A stretch of DNA of 64,000 nucleotides from Hermetia illucens. Taxonomy: Eukaryota; Arthropoda; Insecta; Diptera; Stratiomyidae. This document shows, in pieces, positions 1-10,193 of this stretch. The translations under genes and the position numbers were made by a program. The stretch spans positions 140,664,027-140,728,026 of the forward strand of contig NC_051852.1 in the NCBI RefSeq assembly GCF_905115235.1. The letters run 5' to 3'. Positions within the stretch are counted from its first letter, which is position 1. Each line of letters opens with the position of its first letter. The notes under the pieces were generated by a model, which saw only the letters and a program-made list of their open reading frames with translations, ran no database searches and had not been told where the DNA came from.

Positions 1-245
1 AGTCCGTATCTGCCGCTGGACGTTTTTCAAATCGGTTTTCGTCCACGCAATATTCCGAATGCATAAGCCGGTGAAGGGATAGCGAATACATTCAGCGTGC
101 TTATTTTATTCTCGCCTGAGAGATGCGATTTCAGTAGCAGCTTTACACATCGCTGGAATCCGGACAGCAGAGTGTCCTTCAGATCACCAACTCGAACATG
201 GGTTCCTTGCGGAATTCCTCAGTATTATTAGTTATAACTATGTCC
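1..245 (-). mobile_element. LINE reverse-transcriptase C-terminal fragment
   Basis: Read on the minus strand, this stretch encodes a short piece like the region after the reverse-transcriptase core of some non-LTR retrotransposons: a GDLKDTL segment, a run ending in AIPSPAYAFGI, then after a one-base shift WTKTDLKNVQRQIRT. The family assignment rests only on this resemblance. It is cut off by the window edge and by the GTCY-repeat fragment that follows. No host gene is visible. Confidence 0.45.
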
Positions 246-254
246 GGCATGCGG

Positions 255-352
255 CCTGTGAATGGGATAGTTCTGCACTCAAATATACTCACAGAAGAAG
301 CAATAAAAACCTTTCAACCTGAAGCGTAGAGCTTCCGGTTTCCCGACTTGTT
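255..352 (+). repeat. 3' end fragment of GTCY-microsatellite repeat
   Basis: Matches the last ~100 bases of the interspersed repeat best seen whole at 62730-63565. It has an ACAGAAGAAGCAA block, the ACCTTTC...CTGAAGCG tail, the GAAGC/GCTTC terminal hairpin and the end CCGACTTGTT. The 5' part is missing. Confidence 0.75.
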
Positions 353-689
353 CTCTTTTCAAGAGAGTCGATGAATATTATAACATGCGCATCCCAAAAT
401 ACTGATTCCATAGCTTTGCCAGAAGACTGTTGCGTCTTTGTATGCTTTGGATTCGGCTCACCAGGTGCAGTCCACTCAGATGACGATCGATGATTCTGAT
501 GTGAAATAATGAAACGCTTTTTTTTTCCATTGTAACATATCTAGTCATAATTTGTTTGTGGACACTGCTCATAATCGTCAATTCGCTATTGCTTTTGATC
601 GATTGTTAGCTCGCGCGTCACCCACTTTAAACAGAACTTTCACGTACCTAAAGATACATGCGCGATATATTTAGCACATTCTTTTGATA

Positions 690-955
690 TCTATGGAGCC
701 TCAGCTATCTCGATCAAGTTCACTTTGTGGTAATCCAAAATTATTTTGTGGACTTCTTTGATATTTCCGTCGGCAACAGCCTCTTTGAGGCGTTCACCGC
801 GTGCATCGTCCTCGGTGCTCATTTCGCCTCGTTTAAACTTAGGAAACCACTTCCCAACGGGTGATTTTTCTGGCGCAAGGTCCGAACAACGTTTATTAAG
901 CCAAGCTTTGGCTTCAACAGTATTCTGTTTTTCGCCAAAAAGCAATGATTTATGA
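690..955 (-). mobile_element. mariner transposase N-terminal fragment
   Basis: The minus strand encodes about 84 residues that read as the helix-turn-helix start of a mariner/Tc1-superfamily transposase. Visible are AKAWLNKRCSDLAPEKS, then KWFPKFKRGEMSTEDDARG, then a segment ending VHKIILDYHKVNLIEIAE. The catalytic domain is absent, so this is a dead fragment. It differs from the longer mariner at 29838-31364, whose N-terminus is unlike it. The flanking bases 353-690 show no recognisable gene. Confidence 0.85.
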
Positions 956-969
956 ACAAATTAAATTCC

Positions 970-1766
970 TTTTTAAGGTTTGTGAAAACACAAAACCTTA
1001 TTAAAATCGGTTTACTATTTGTCTGTATGTCCGCCTGTCTGTCTGTCCGTCACATGCGTTTTTCTCGGAGATGGTTGTAGCAATTGACACCAAATTTGGT
1101 AGAAAGGTGGGAATTGTGAAGTGTACAGTGAGTTACATCCTTTTACGCCGAATTTAAGCGGGGTGCCCATACTTGCAAAAGGGGGATGTACATTTTTTTT
1201 TCATCAAATATAGTCATGAAGGGTATCGAATTAAAGGCCTTGGTCAGTACTTAGTTTTGACATTTGTTAGAAAGGTGGGTGATCATTTCTTCAAGGGACC
1301 CATTCTCAGAAACTACTTAACCGAAACATCTGAAAAAATTCAAGAGGCTGCCAATGTAAGATGCCTAGGCTCCAAAATACCCTCCATACCGATACCTGTT
1401 CAAATAAAGTTAATAATAGTACATTACTATAATGTTTAGTAATTGACAGGAAAACGCCCCTTAAGTTCCTCCTAGAATCACGAAATTGCAGCAATCTAGG
1501 CTACAGTATAGAGTATGATCCTACCAAATTTGGTGAAAATCGCACTATTACTAATAAAGTTATAATAGGTCAGAGCTGTCGCTTCTGTGCAAATTGAAGA
1601 CTTTGAATATCAATATCAGTTGAAAGTGGATATTCTTACCTAATATATGCATATATTACGTGCTACATACTAATGGGACAAATGCACGTTCGAGTCTCTT
1701 TATAAAAGAAATACACAAAACCTTTCATACCTGAAGCATCTAGCTTCAGGTTTTCCGACTTGTTAT
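970..1766 (+). repeat. GTCY-microsatellite repeat (mini-me/DINE-1-like), full copy
   Basis: A whole copy of the window's commonest repeat. It begins with the palindrome-like AAGGTTTGTG...CACAAAACCTTATT and runs through a TGTC/TGTCCGCC microsatellite. Next comes the block CACATGCGTTTTTCTCGG and an AAATTTGGTAGAAAGG segment. It ends with CCTGAAGCATCTAGCTTC (a GAAGC-GCTTC hairpin) and CCGACTTGTT. The order of short terminal palindrome, GTCY microsatellite and 3' hairpin is that of dipteran mini-me/DINE-1 elements, which are non-autonomous Helentron relatives. No coding capacity is seen. Confidence 0.75.
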
Positions 1767-2570
1767 CCATTTTTTTTTCAAATTAACAAAAGTTTCTTCA
1801 CTCAAAATTGAAATAGGCAATCTTGACGGAGGTGTCAAAGAGACTAGCCATGGGCTCAATATCTGACCTTTTGGATTTGGCTACTTGCCTTATATGATGA
1901 AGCGTTTGACAGATAGCACACTAGAGATATCTTAGTTCTTCAACGAATAATTAGTGACATGGTTTTGTTCAAAGGAGGTTATGCTTGGAGAACTTCGCCT
2001 AAGCCTTCATAAGTAGTTTCCCCGTTGTATTGCAGTTCTCTTTAAATTTGAGAAGTGTTGGGTGATTGGAGCTTCCCTATTTCTCTAGCAGTAAATTCTT
2101 GGTGACGCTGCTAGAAATGGCGGTTTGCGTAACCCTGCAATTCTCTGTGGGCTTATCAATAATATTAAGAGGAATCTTGGTACTCACTTGCTTCCTCCAA
2201 GGCATTTGTAGTGGTTGCTTTTGAGGTTTAGATGTCACCGGGGTCCACTGTTGGGGGCAGGTTTAACTACAAAAGAGCTACAAAGTGTCCTTCTCTGCCG
2301 CGTCGCCAAATAGTTTGTCAGCTTGGGACTAGACCCACTGTATGTTGACTTCATTGTTTCCATTAACGTCGAAAAATCGTCATCTGCATAAAGTAGTGTG
2401 GAGGGCATTAGACATTGGAAATTCTGGTTGGCATGTCCATGACCAGAACAGAGAAGATTGCGAGAGGACATTTCTTCGTTGGATATTTACCAGACAAGGA
2501 GCAACTTTGACATACTTACCTTTATTAAAAGAAATGAAAAAATACGAGAAGTACTTCAAAAACTGGAGTA
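1767..2570. other. no recognisable gene
   Basis: Between the GTCY repeat and the RTE copy I see only short, interrupted frames on both strands and no conserved domain. Parts may be decayed transposon sequence, but I cannot name it. Confidence 0.5.
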
Positions 2571-3833
2571 AAATACGTATGGAAGCCTCCGAGAATGAGC
2601 AGGTGTGTGAACTCGAAAAGTACAGGAAGCAATCGCACCAGGCGCGGAAGTTCTACCAACAAGGCAGCAGGATGAAGTCTTATACACCTCGATGCTCATC
2701 CTGTCGAGACAAAGAAGCAAATCTGATTTGCGACAGAATAGGGATATTAGAGCGATGGTTTGAGTACTTTGATGAACTACTGAACAACAAGAACACCGGC
2801 GAGTTGCAGGTCTCGCTAAATGAAGACGATGGACAAATACTGCCACCACCAAATATAGGAGAAAGAGTCCGTGCAATTCATCGGTTTAAAAATTATAAGA
2901 TGCCAGGAGCCGATGGAATTACAGCCGAATTGGTTAAATATGGAGGCGACCAATACAACTTGCGCTCAAGGTATGGGACAGCGAATTAATGCCTGATGAA
3001 TGCCAAAGAGGCATTATCTGTCTCGTACATAAAAAGCTTTCACGTTGCTGAGTACCATCTATAAGATATTCGCTGTTATCTCTCTAGGCCGGATAGCCCC
3101 ATACGCCCAGAACATCATTGGCCCATACCAAACAGGCTTCAATCCAAGCAAATCCCAACAGATCAGATTTTCTCTCTACGAAAAGCGATGGAAAAACTGT
3201 TGGAATATGGACATCAGTTGCACCATCTATTCATCAACTTTAAAGCTGCCTATGATATCATAGCCAGGATAAAACTTTACACTGCCACGAGAGAATTCGG
3301 CATCCCAACGAAATCGATGAGGTTGAGTAGGCTGACCCTGACCAATGTGCGAGCCCAGATAAAAGCAGCAGGATCACTTTCAAGACCATTCGACGTCAAC
3401 AACGGTCTACGACAAGGGGATGTCCTATCATGCGTCCTCTTTAACCTGACCCTGGAGAAAGTGATTCGTGATGCTGAGGTAAATGCGAGGGGTACGATCC
3501 TCTTTATATCTACCCAACTACTGGCCTATGCTGACGATATCGACATCATGGGAAGAACGAAGCGAGACACACAAATTGCCTTCAGGTTGTGGATAAAATC
3601 CGGCTCAATAAGTTACAGATGATCCAGCCTGGAAAGTCGATAAGGGCAATATCTATGGTAGAAAAAGAAGACGAGGTCGACCCTGCCTGAGATGGAGCGA
3701 TGGTGTAGGTCAGGACGCCAGACAGCTTTTAGAGGTATCGAATTGGTGGACCTCGGCGCAAACCCGGGATGTCTGGAGTTCCTTATTAAGGCAGGCCTAG
3801 ACCGGATACCAGTTGTTGCGCCGTTGATAATGA
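2571..3833 (+). mobile_element. RTE-like LINE, truncated and internally deleted copy
   Basis: A non-LTR retrotransposon of the same family as the longer copy at 45815-48032. The plus strand encodes the linker before the reverse transcriptase (CELEKYRKQSHQARKFYQQ), RT block PGADGITAELVKYGGDQ, and a shifted block with the palm region FKAAYDIIARIKLY, GLRQGDVLSC and the catalytic LLAYADDIDIMG. Compared with 45815-48032 it lacks the endonuclease and has lost the thumb/connection region near 3595, where the frame jumps to the GRKRRGRPCLRWSDG tail. The end is a GATGATGA-like simple tail at about 3820-3833, as RTE/BovB elements have. Several frameshifts show it is dead. RTE is my best clade call, from the C-terminal YLGSKIT...GRRRRGRP-type region. 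Confidence 0.8.
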
Positions 3834-4280
3834 TGAAAATAAGCCAAAATTGGAAAACTCCCCGTATGTAAGATTTTGCTTTTGCAAGAATTTCGGAGTT
3901 TGCTCTCACTTCAACGTGAGATTGGGAATCTTTGTTTTCATAGAGACTTTATTTGAACAGGTACAGTTGACCATTTATTGATTTTCCACGTAAAGTATTA
4001 ATTCGGTCTCGCATGTGAAACCAGCTGCATGCCCACTGCATTAGACAAGACCTCAACTATTCATTTAATTGTCAGCAGCAATAACATAACACAGCAACAA
4101 ACAAAATGAAAACTAAGTAAATATGTGTTATTTCAAATCGAGGATTAATTGATTTAGAAGGAAACATATATTTTCAGAAACGATTAAATAAGCCTTCGAG
4201 GAGATAAAGTGGTAGGCCCAAAGGAGAACTGGAACTTTTTTTCAACGGACCCGCAGACATTGGAAAGTTTAATATGTCCA
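3834..4280. other. no recognisable gene; upstream flank of GH16 gene 1
   Basis: AT-rich sequence without a coding signature. From about 4285 onward the sequence becomes alignable with 13725 onward, so the duplication that made genes 1 and 2 starts near here. Confidence 0.5.
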
Positions 4281-4744
4281 ACTTTCGCAAATGGAACCAA
4301 CATTTCCATCTGCCAATTAACTTCAAATAATGTACTTAACAACATAACTCGAGAGCCTGATAAGCTTAACAGAATTATCTACACAAATTATTTCATCGAC
4401 ACTTTCTAAACTCAGGCTTACAACTTCAATTATTAAAATTTCAGACAAATCACCACAAAAAAAGGAGTCCTTGTTATGTTTCTTGATTTTAATTTGTAAT
4501 CATACCAGAGAAATTCGGAAAAAAGCTTCCTAACTTTCCACTGTTATCTAGTTTTCTTCCACTCCATGTGTAGTAGCTTCATCGATTTTTTTTGTTTTCT
4601 GCAAAAGTTATCGCAACATCCCCACAGCTTCTAGTAATGAAATGAAATTTCACAGAAGATCAAGATAGAGCGAAGCATAAGTTCGATAAGGCAATAACGA
4701 ATGTTGAAGATGTTATTAACGGAGGAATCGCTCCTACCAACCTG

Positions 4745-4779
4745 TATAAATAGGGTTGAAGATACATCAGGTAGTCATT
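4745..4779 (+). promoter_or_regulatory. core promoter of GH16 gene 1 (TATA box and initiator)
   Basis: TATAAATAG at 4745-4753 is followed by an arthropod-type initiator TCATT at 4775-4779. The A of the initiator lies 32 bases after the first T of the TATA box, the usual spacing. The same pair at the same spacing occurs before gene 2 and gene 3. The predicted 5' leader to the start codon at 4893 is about 116 nt and contains no ATG. Confidence 0.75.
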
Positions 4780-4892
4780 CCAGCGTCGTTGGCTCTTCAG
4801 GAGTAACACAGGCGTTGTATATCTGGGAATACGTTCTTGTCATCGTTTTGTTGTAAGTGAGGTTGTTCCTGCACTAACTCTCAAGGATAACA

Positions 4893-6729
4893 ATGAAGTT
4901 GTTGGTAGTTAATCTTTTGGCGCTTGTCGCACTAACGTTGGCTGCTCAGCCACGCTGCGATATCTCTTTGACCACGGCCAGTGGATCTGCTGTTAGCAAG
5001 AATAGTAAGTATATATTATTCATTTACACGTCATGAATTTTAAGGTCCTCCTCATATGAAAATCTTTCGGAATATCCGGAAATTGAACGCATTGGAAAAT
5101 TGACCTCAATCATAGCTCAACAAAAACATGACGCAACGTCCCTTTGCCATTTGCACAAATCTAAACTCTCTACACCAAAGATGAACAACCTGCACAGATT
5201 CCACCACGCTTGGCTTTGGACATCTGAAGCACCCTGGAGGCATTCCTTCCAAAGTCTATTTTGACACAAGGTTCCACCTACATCCCTGGTGGACATACAG
5301 ACCGAACACGACTGAAAATATTAAAATAGAGGTAGCTCTACTTTGCAGGACATTTAGAACCTTAAGGTGAATGTTGCCAAAATATTATGGTTTCCAGGTT
5401 GGAATTTGGGTCCACAATTTTTTATTTACATCTTCTCAGCCTCAGTTGGATGATAATGTCCAAGAAATGAGTCCCAGTTTTAGGTATTTGAGATGCTAGG
5501 AGAGTACTATCAACGAATTAGCAGTAAGCCGCCAATTTCAGTAAAATTAAATCACTTTTTTAAAATACTATTCCAGATGGTTTCTGTTCAGGAGAACTGA
5601 TTTTTGAAGACAACTTTGATAAACTCGATTTCAAACATTGGGAACATGAAAGCACCTTAGGTGGTGGCGGAGTAAGTATGACTTCCCGTCTCAATCCAAA
5701 ACTTCACGTTTGGCACCACTTCATGCATCTCATTATTCCAGAACTGGGAATTCCAATGGTATACCAACAATCGTTCCAACTCATATACTGAAAATGGTGT
5801 TCTCCACATTAGACCTACCCTCACTTCCGAAGTTTATGGCGAACCCTTCCTTTCATCCGGAACCATAGACATTCAAGGAGATTGTACGAATGCCGCTTTC
5901 TATGGATGCCAACGTGCAGGAACCCCAACCAATCTTCTCAATCCAATCCGAAGTGCACGACTCCGCACTTTGAACTCATTCAGTTTCAAATACGGACGAG
6001 TTGAAGTTAAGGCTAAACTTCCAGCCGGTGACTGGTTGTGGCCAGCTATCTGGATGCTTCCGACAGACAGTGCATATGGATCATGGCCATCAAGTGGTGA
6101 AATCGATATTATGGAATCTCGAGGCAATCGTAATTTGGTTCAAGACGGAGTTAATATCGGAGCAGAACAAGTTGCATCAACTTTACATTTCGGACCAGCT
6201 ACTGAATTCAACGCCTATGAAACTGCCCATTACTCAAGGAATACCGCACCTGGTCAAGGATACAATTTGGACTTCCATCGTTATCAAATGGAATGGACTC
6301 CAGATCGTATTACATTCAAAATTGATGATGTTGAAACTGGAACTGTTAATATTGGAAGTGGTTTCTGGGATCGTGGTGGCTTTGCTGCTAAATATCCTGG
6401 TCTTGCGAATCCATGGAAGGCTGGAGATAAATCGGCACCTTTCGATCAAGAGGTATGTGGTAACAGGGAGTGTGTATTGTTTCTCATTCAGTTCTAATCT
6501 TTTTTATCCACAGTTCCATCTCCTCCTCAACTTGGCTGTTGGTGGTGTCTCTTACTTCTCCGATAGTGCTTCTAATCCAAATGGTAAACCATGGAATAAC
6601 TTATCTCCTACTGCTCCCCTTGAGTTCTGGAATGCTCGCAATGCGTGGTTGAACACCTGGAACTACTACGTCCCAGGCAACACTGACTCACATCTCCAAG
6701 TGGACTATGTACGAGTTTATGCTTTGTAA
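4893..6729 (+). CDS. GH16 beta-1,3-glucanase / GNBP-B-like protein, gene 1
   Basis: Predicted secreted protein of 377 residues from four coding exons: 4893-5004, 5577-5671, 5742-6452 and 6514-6729. Introns have GT-AG ends and phases 1, 0 and 0. Residues 1-19 form a signal peptide (MKLLVVNLLALVALTLAAQ). A short Cys-containing lead follows, then one GH16 domain from about residue 45 to the C-terminus. The catalytic signature GEIDIMES gives nucleophile E189, D191 and acid/base E194, with DWLWPAIWMLP just before it. GNBPs of higher flies usually lack these residues, whereas insect digestive glucanases and mosquito GNBP-B types keep them, so I infer an active beta-1,3-glucan hydrolase used in digestion or antifungal recognition. 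No N-terminal CBM39 glucan-binding domain is seen. The AATAAA at 6750-6755 is a good polyadenylation signal. Nearest paralogue: gene 2 (14324-16161). Confidence 0.93.
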
Positions 6730-6799
6730 ATGCTCGATGAACAATCAACAATAAAGACATGATTGTATGATATTACGAATATGTTTTATATTTCGATAA

Positions 6800-8870
6800 G
6801 TTGCTCAACGAAGCACAGCAGCAGTAGATTCTCTTCAAAATTCATTCAAGTATGCAGGATCTTCAAGAATTTTTCAGATATGCGCGGGACAAATCCAATT
6901 TCTTTTGCCCAGACCTTTTGCATAGCTCCCAAGATGGCGGATCTCTCCACGCAAGGAGGAATATCGGACCTTATATTCGAGAACATGGGAACACATCTTT
7001 GCAGCCCTTTTCTGATCTGGAAATAAGGTTGACAATTTTTTGTTTTAGGAAAACCCGGAAAAAATTTTGTTGTTGTTTTTTCAAAACTAAGATTAATGTA
7101 ATCTAAAAGGCTTATTTAGAGTGGCCTTCCGAAAGGAATTGAGATAATGGATCATATATGGCGGCCTTGGAACCTCAAGCGAAAATAGTGTTCAAGGGGC
7201 AGGTGAAAAAAAGTCCAATTGTCAGACATGGCACTTCCATCGAGTTTATGGTTTTGGTCGCTTAGTGGTGTACAGCAAATATTGATCAAGTGATTCCCCT
7301 AGTTTCATCGGCTATATTCGTCAAAGGTGGCTCTATCCACTTGACTAGGCAAGGATAGTTTCCTGCGCAAGAACTGGAAGAAACTTCAGGATTTGAACCA
7401 GATTTTTGGCGATACATCCTAAACGGACAGGTTTGTTACTGGCTGTAGCAGTAGTGGTAATCAAGTTAAGTAGAAAACGGAGAAGAATTCCAGCGCAGAC
7501 ACCTAGCTTCGTAAGTTATTTTTCCACGGAAGATAGGACGCCAGGCTGCTGGTAGGAATTAAGGAAACGAGGCAGAGGTAGTGGGACTATCACCTCTTCC
7601 ATCGTGTCAGCCAGACCACAAAGGTGTATAACCTAATCGTGTCCAAGACTTGGATGCCGGCAATCCGTTTCATTTCCGAACAACAAAGTGTCTGTTTCTT
7701 GGGCATTGGTAATGATATGGAGTCCATCGTAGTAAGTTTTCCAGCTAGGGCACAGTTTCGAGACAATTAAGAATAACTAAAATTAAGTTGAAGGAAAAAT
7801 TCAATAATTGTTTTTTACAAAAGTAAGATCGTGATTTCAGTGAAAAGTTTATGTTGAAGGTGAGGTGACCCGTAGGTGGTCCCCACAAGAAAGTTGGTAT
7901 GGAGTCTATAATCACTAACTAATAATCACTTTTCAGCAATTTGGAAAGGTTACGACAAGGAAACTGTACACCTCGGAGATACACGCACCAGAGAGCAAGC
8001 GTGCCCAACCAATATCTAGGCAAATGGAATTAGGGTTGACCCTGGCGAAACTTTTAAATTGGTCGGACCACTACCAAATGAACCATTCTGACGGGTGAAA
8101 GAATATCGGAAACAAAATTAAACTTTGTCGGACTTTGGATTACGAATCCCTTCGAGATTTCACTTCGATGCAGCGCTATCATATGTCGTTCTGATGTTAG
8201 TTTCTTCAGAATAACCCACCAGTCTAGACCACCCCAAATGCACGATGAAGAACTAGTGAACCGGAGATCTAAATTCCTTAGGCTGTCTCTAAATGATTCG
8301 CAAGGTTGTGATGCGGTCGGAAAACAACCTGCAATGTTCGAGGATTATTTTAGGAAGCACGCAAATGCCCCTGCAATTGTCGCACTCAAGACAGGTGACC
8401 TCCGGCGGCTCCTCTCTGGAAAAGAACTCAAATTCCTAGAATTTCTGGAAACGTTTTACAGAGACATCGCTAGAGCCGGCAATTTACTTTAGTTGGGTGG
8501 TATGATTGCAATGAGGAATTCGCTTCTGTTTTGGAGAGCACTCTATACCAGTATATTGCCACTGGTTTTATCACCACCGCATCACTTGCAAGTACTTTTC
8601 GATATATGCACAGTGGTGAAATCATTACTATTTGCCGTAACTTCTGCTTCCCTCATCAATACAATGGTGGAAACCCTTCCATTACGACGCATTTCTCTTT
8701 CTCGCTTACGGAACTCCAATGTTTCGCGTTTATCACACCTCGCTTCAGGCGGGTTTTTCATATCATTTGTGCAGCTGGAGAGTTCTACTCCCCTGCGAGC
8801 AGATGCAGCAGCAACACGCAAACAAAGGTAAATGGAGCCCGAGGATCCAAAATCCAATAACGGAGGGAGT
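6800..8870. other. no recognisable gene
   Basis: Similarity to the gene 2 downstream flank fades near 6800. The rest has only short frames. Stretches near 8140-8160 and 8530-8640 faintly resemble 21360-21610, which suggests an old unidentified transposon, but I cannot assign it. Confidence 0.4.
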
Positions 8871-9400
8871 GTAAACTTTGGACCTCAAATCGACTCCACA
8901 AATGAAATCCCAGAAAATGGAAGCAAATGTTCCGACAACTGTGAAGCCAAGGAAGCAGATAAAAAGAAGGATGCCCCGTCCGGATGCAATTGTTATCAAA
9001 AGCCGAGGTGACCTCTCTTACACTAGGATTCTGCGGAAGGTCAAGGGAGATCCGACACTAAGCGGCCTGGAGACAATGTCACACAGGTCAGCACAACGTA
9101 AAGAGAGGACTACACCTGGAGCTTCGGAAGACGCAGGACGAAAGGACGTTCAACTATCAGAACTTGGTTGGTTGATCCTTAGGAGAGGAAGTTACGGTGA
9201 GGTAATTAACCCAGAAGATAACTGTGGAGTGCAGGGACCTTCACGAGATCACGATGAAGGAGGACATATGGAGAGAACTGGTGCGGCAATGCATATTGTT
9301 TAAAGATGCAAGTTTTGATGATAAGGGCCACTCCACAGGAAGCGAAAAATGCTCGCTGTCTAGGAGCGAACCGAAAGAAAAGAGTAAATGAGATTTGGAT
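8871..9400 (+). mobile_element. R1-type LINE ORF1 fragment
   Basis: The plus-strand frame has RPDAIVIKSRGDLSYTRILR followed by VKGDPTLSGL. This is alignable with RPEAIVISSRGHLMYADILK and KVKFGPDLKGLG in the ORF1 of the R1-type LINE at 17080-21284. The following codons drift out of frame. Only a piece of the gag-like ORF1 remains, with no zinc knuckles and no reverse transcriptase. Confidence 0.7.
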
Positions 9401-9403
9401 CGA

Positions 9404-9545
9404 AAATCACAATCGATATCAGCTATGACGATGAAATCCTCGCACCGTTTTTAGCTGCCAACAGAGCTTATTTCAGCTTACAAAAACTGTTTCGCTCGTA
9501 ACATCTCACCATAGGGTCAAAACTCTTACTGCACACGACTATGCA
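9404..9545 (+). mobile_element. RTE-like LINE fragment (thumb region)
   Basis: Aligns with 47425-47570 of the longer RTE copy: AAAATCACAATCGATATCAG, then the region encoding NRAYFSLQ and the SKRL-PIGSKLLL segment. It is a 140-base remnant that runs directly into a reversed GTCY repeat. Confidence 0.75.
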
Positions 9546-10193
9546 TTTAGCATGTCAGATTTAGTACTTCGGGTTGTAAATTTACACGGTAAAGACAATT
9601 TTGAGCTACTGTAACTTTGTTCCTAATAGTATGATTTTGATCAAACTTGGAGATAATGTGCCTTTATATATTTTATACTACCACCAACTTTCAAAATTCT
9701 GAGATAAACTTAAGGGGGGTTTTACTCAATTTTCCCATAAATATGGTAATATACTATTATTAACTTAATTTGGATAGATATCGATATGGAGAGTATTTTG
9801 ATGCCTGGGCACCATATAGAGGCAGCTTTTTGACTTTTTTGAGATTTTTCAGTTGCGTAGTTTCTGAGAATGGCTCCGTTAAAGAAATCATCAGTTTGCT
9901 CCCCTCCCACTCCCCTCCCACTCCCCGCCTCTTTAACAAATCTCAAAACTAAGACCGGCTTCGAAAAGTACTAATCGAAACCTTTCAGTTGATACCCCAG
10001 ATGACTATATTCGGTGAAAAAAATTTGTACACCCTCCTTTTACATGTATGGGGACCCCCGCTAAATGTCAACGCAGGAGGATATCACTCACTGCATGTCT
10101 GGGGGTCAACAGTTCCCACCTTCTCACCAAATTTCGTGTCAATCGGTATAGCCGTTTCTGAGAAAAGTGCCTGTGACAGACAGACAGACAGAC

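Noticed and set aside
4893-6729. Bacterial GH16 gene acquired by transfer
   Set aside because: Three spliceosomal introns, an insect core promoter, a polyadenylation signal and insect-like paralogues argue for a resident animal gene.
6001-6729. Alternative 242-residue frame across gene 1 (and its twin in gene 2)
   Set aside because: It overlaps the GH16 exon 3 in another frame and only joins exon 4 because the intron is in phase with it; residues before exon 4 have no domain.
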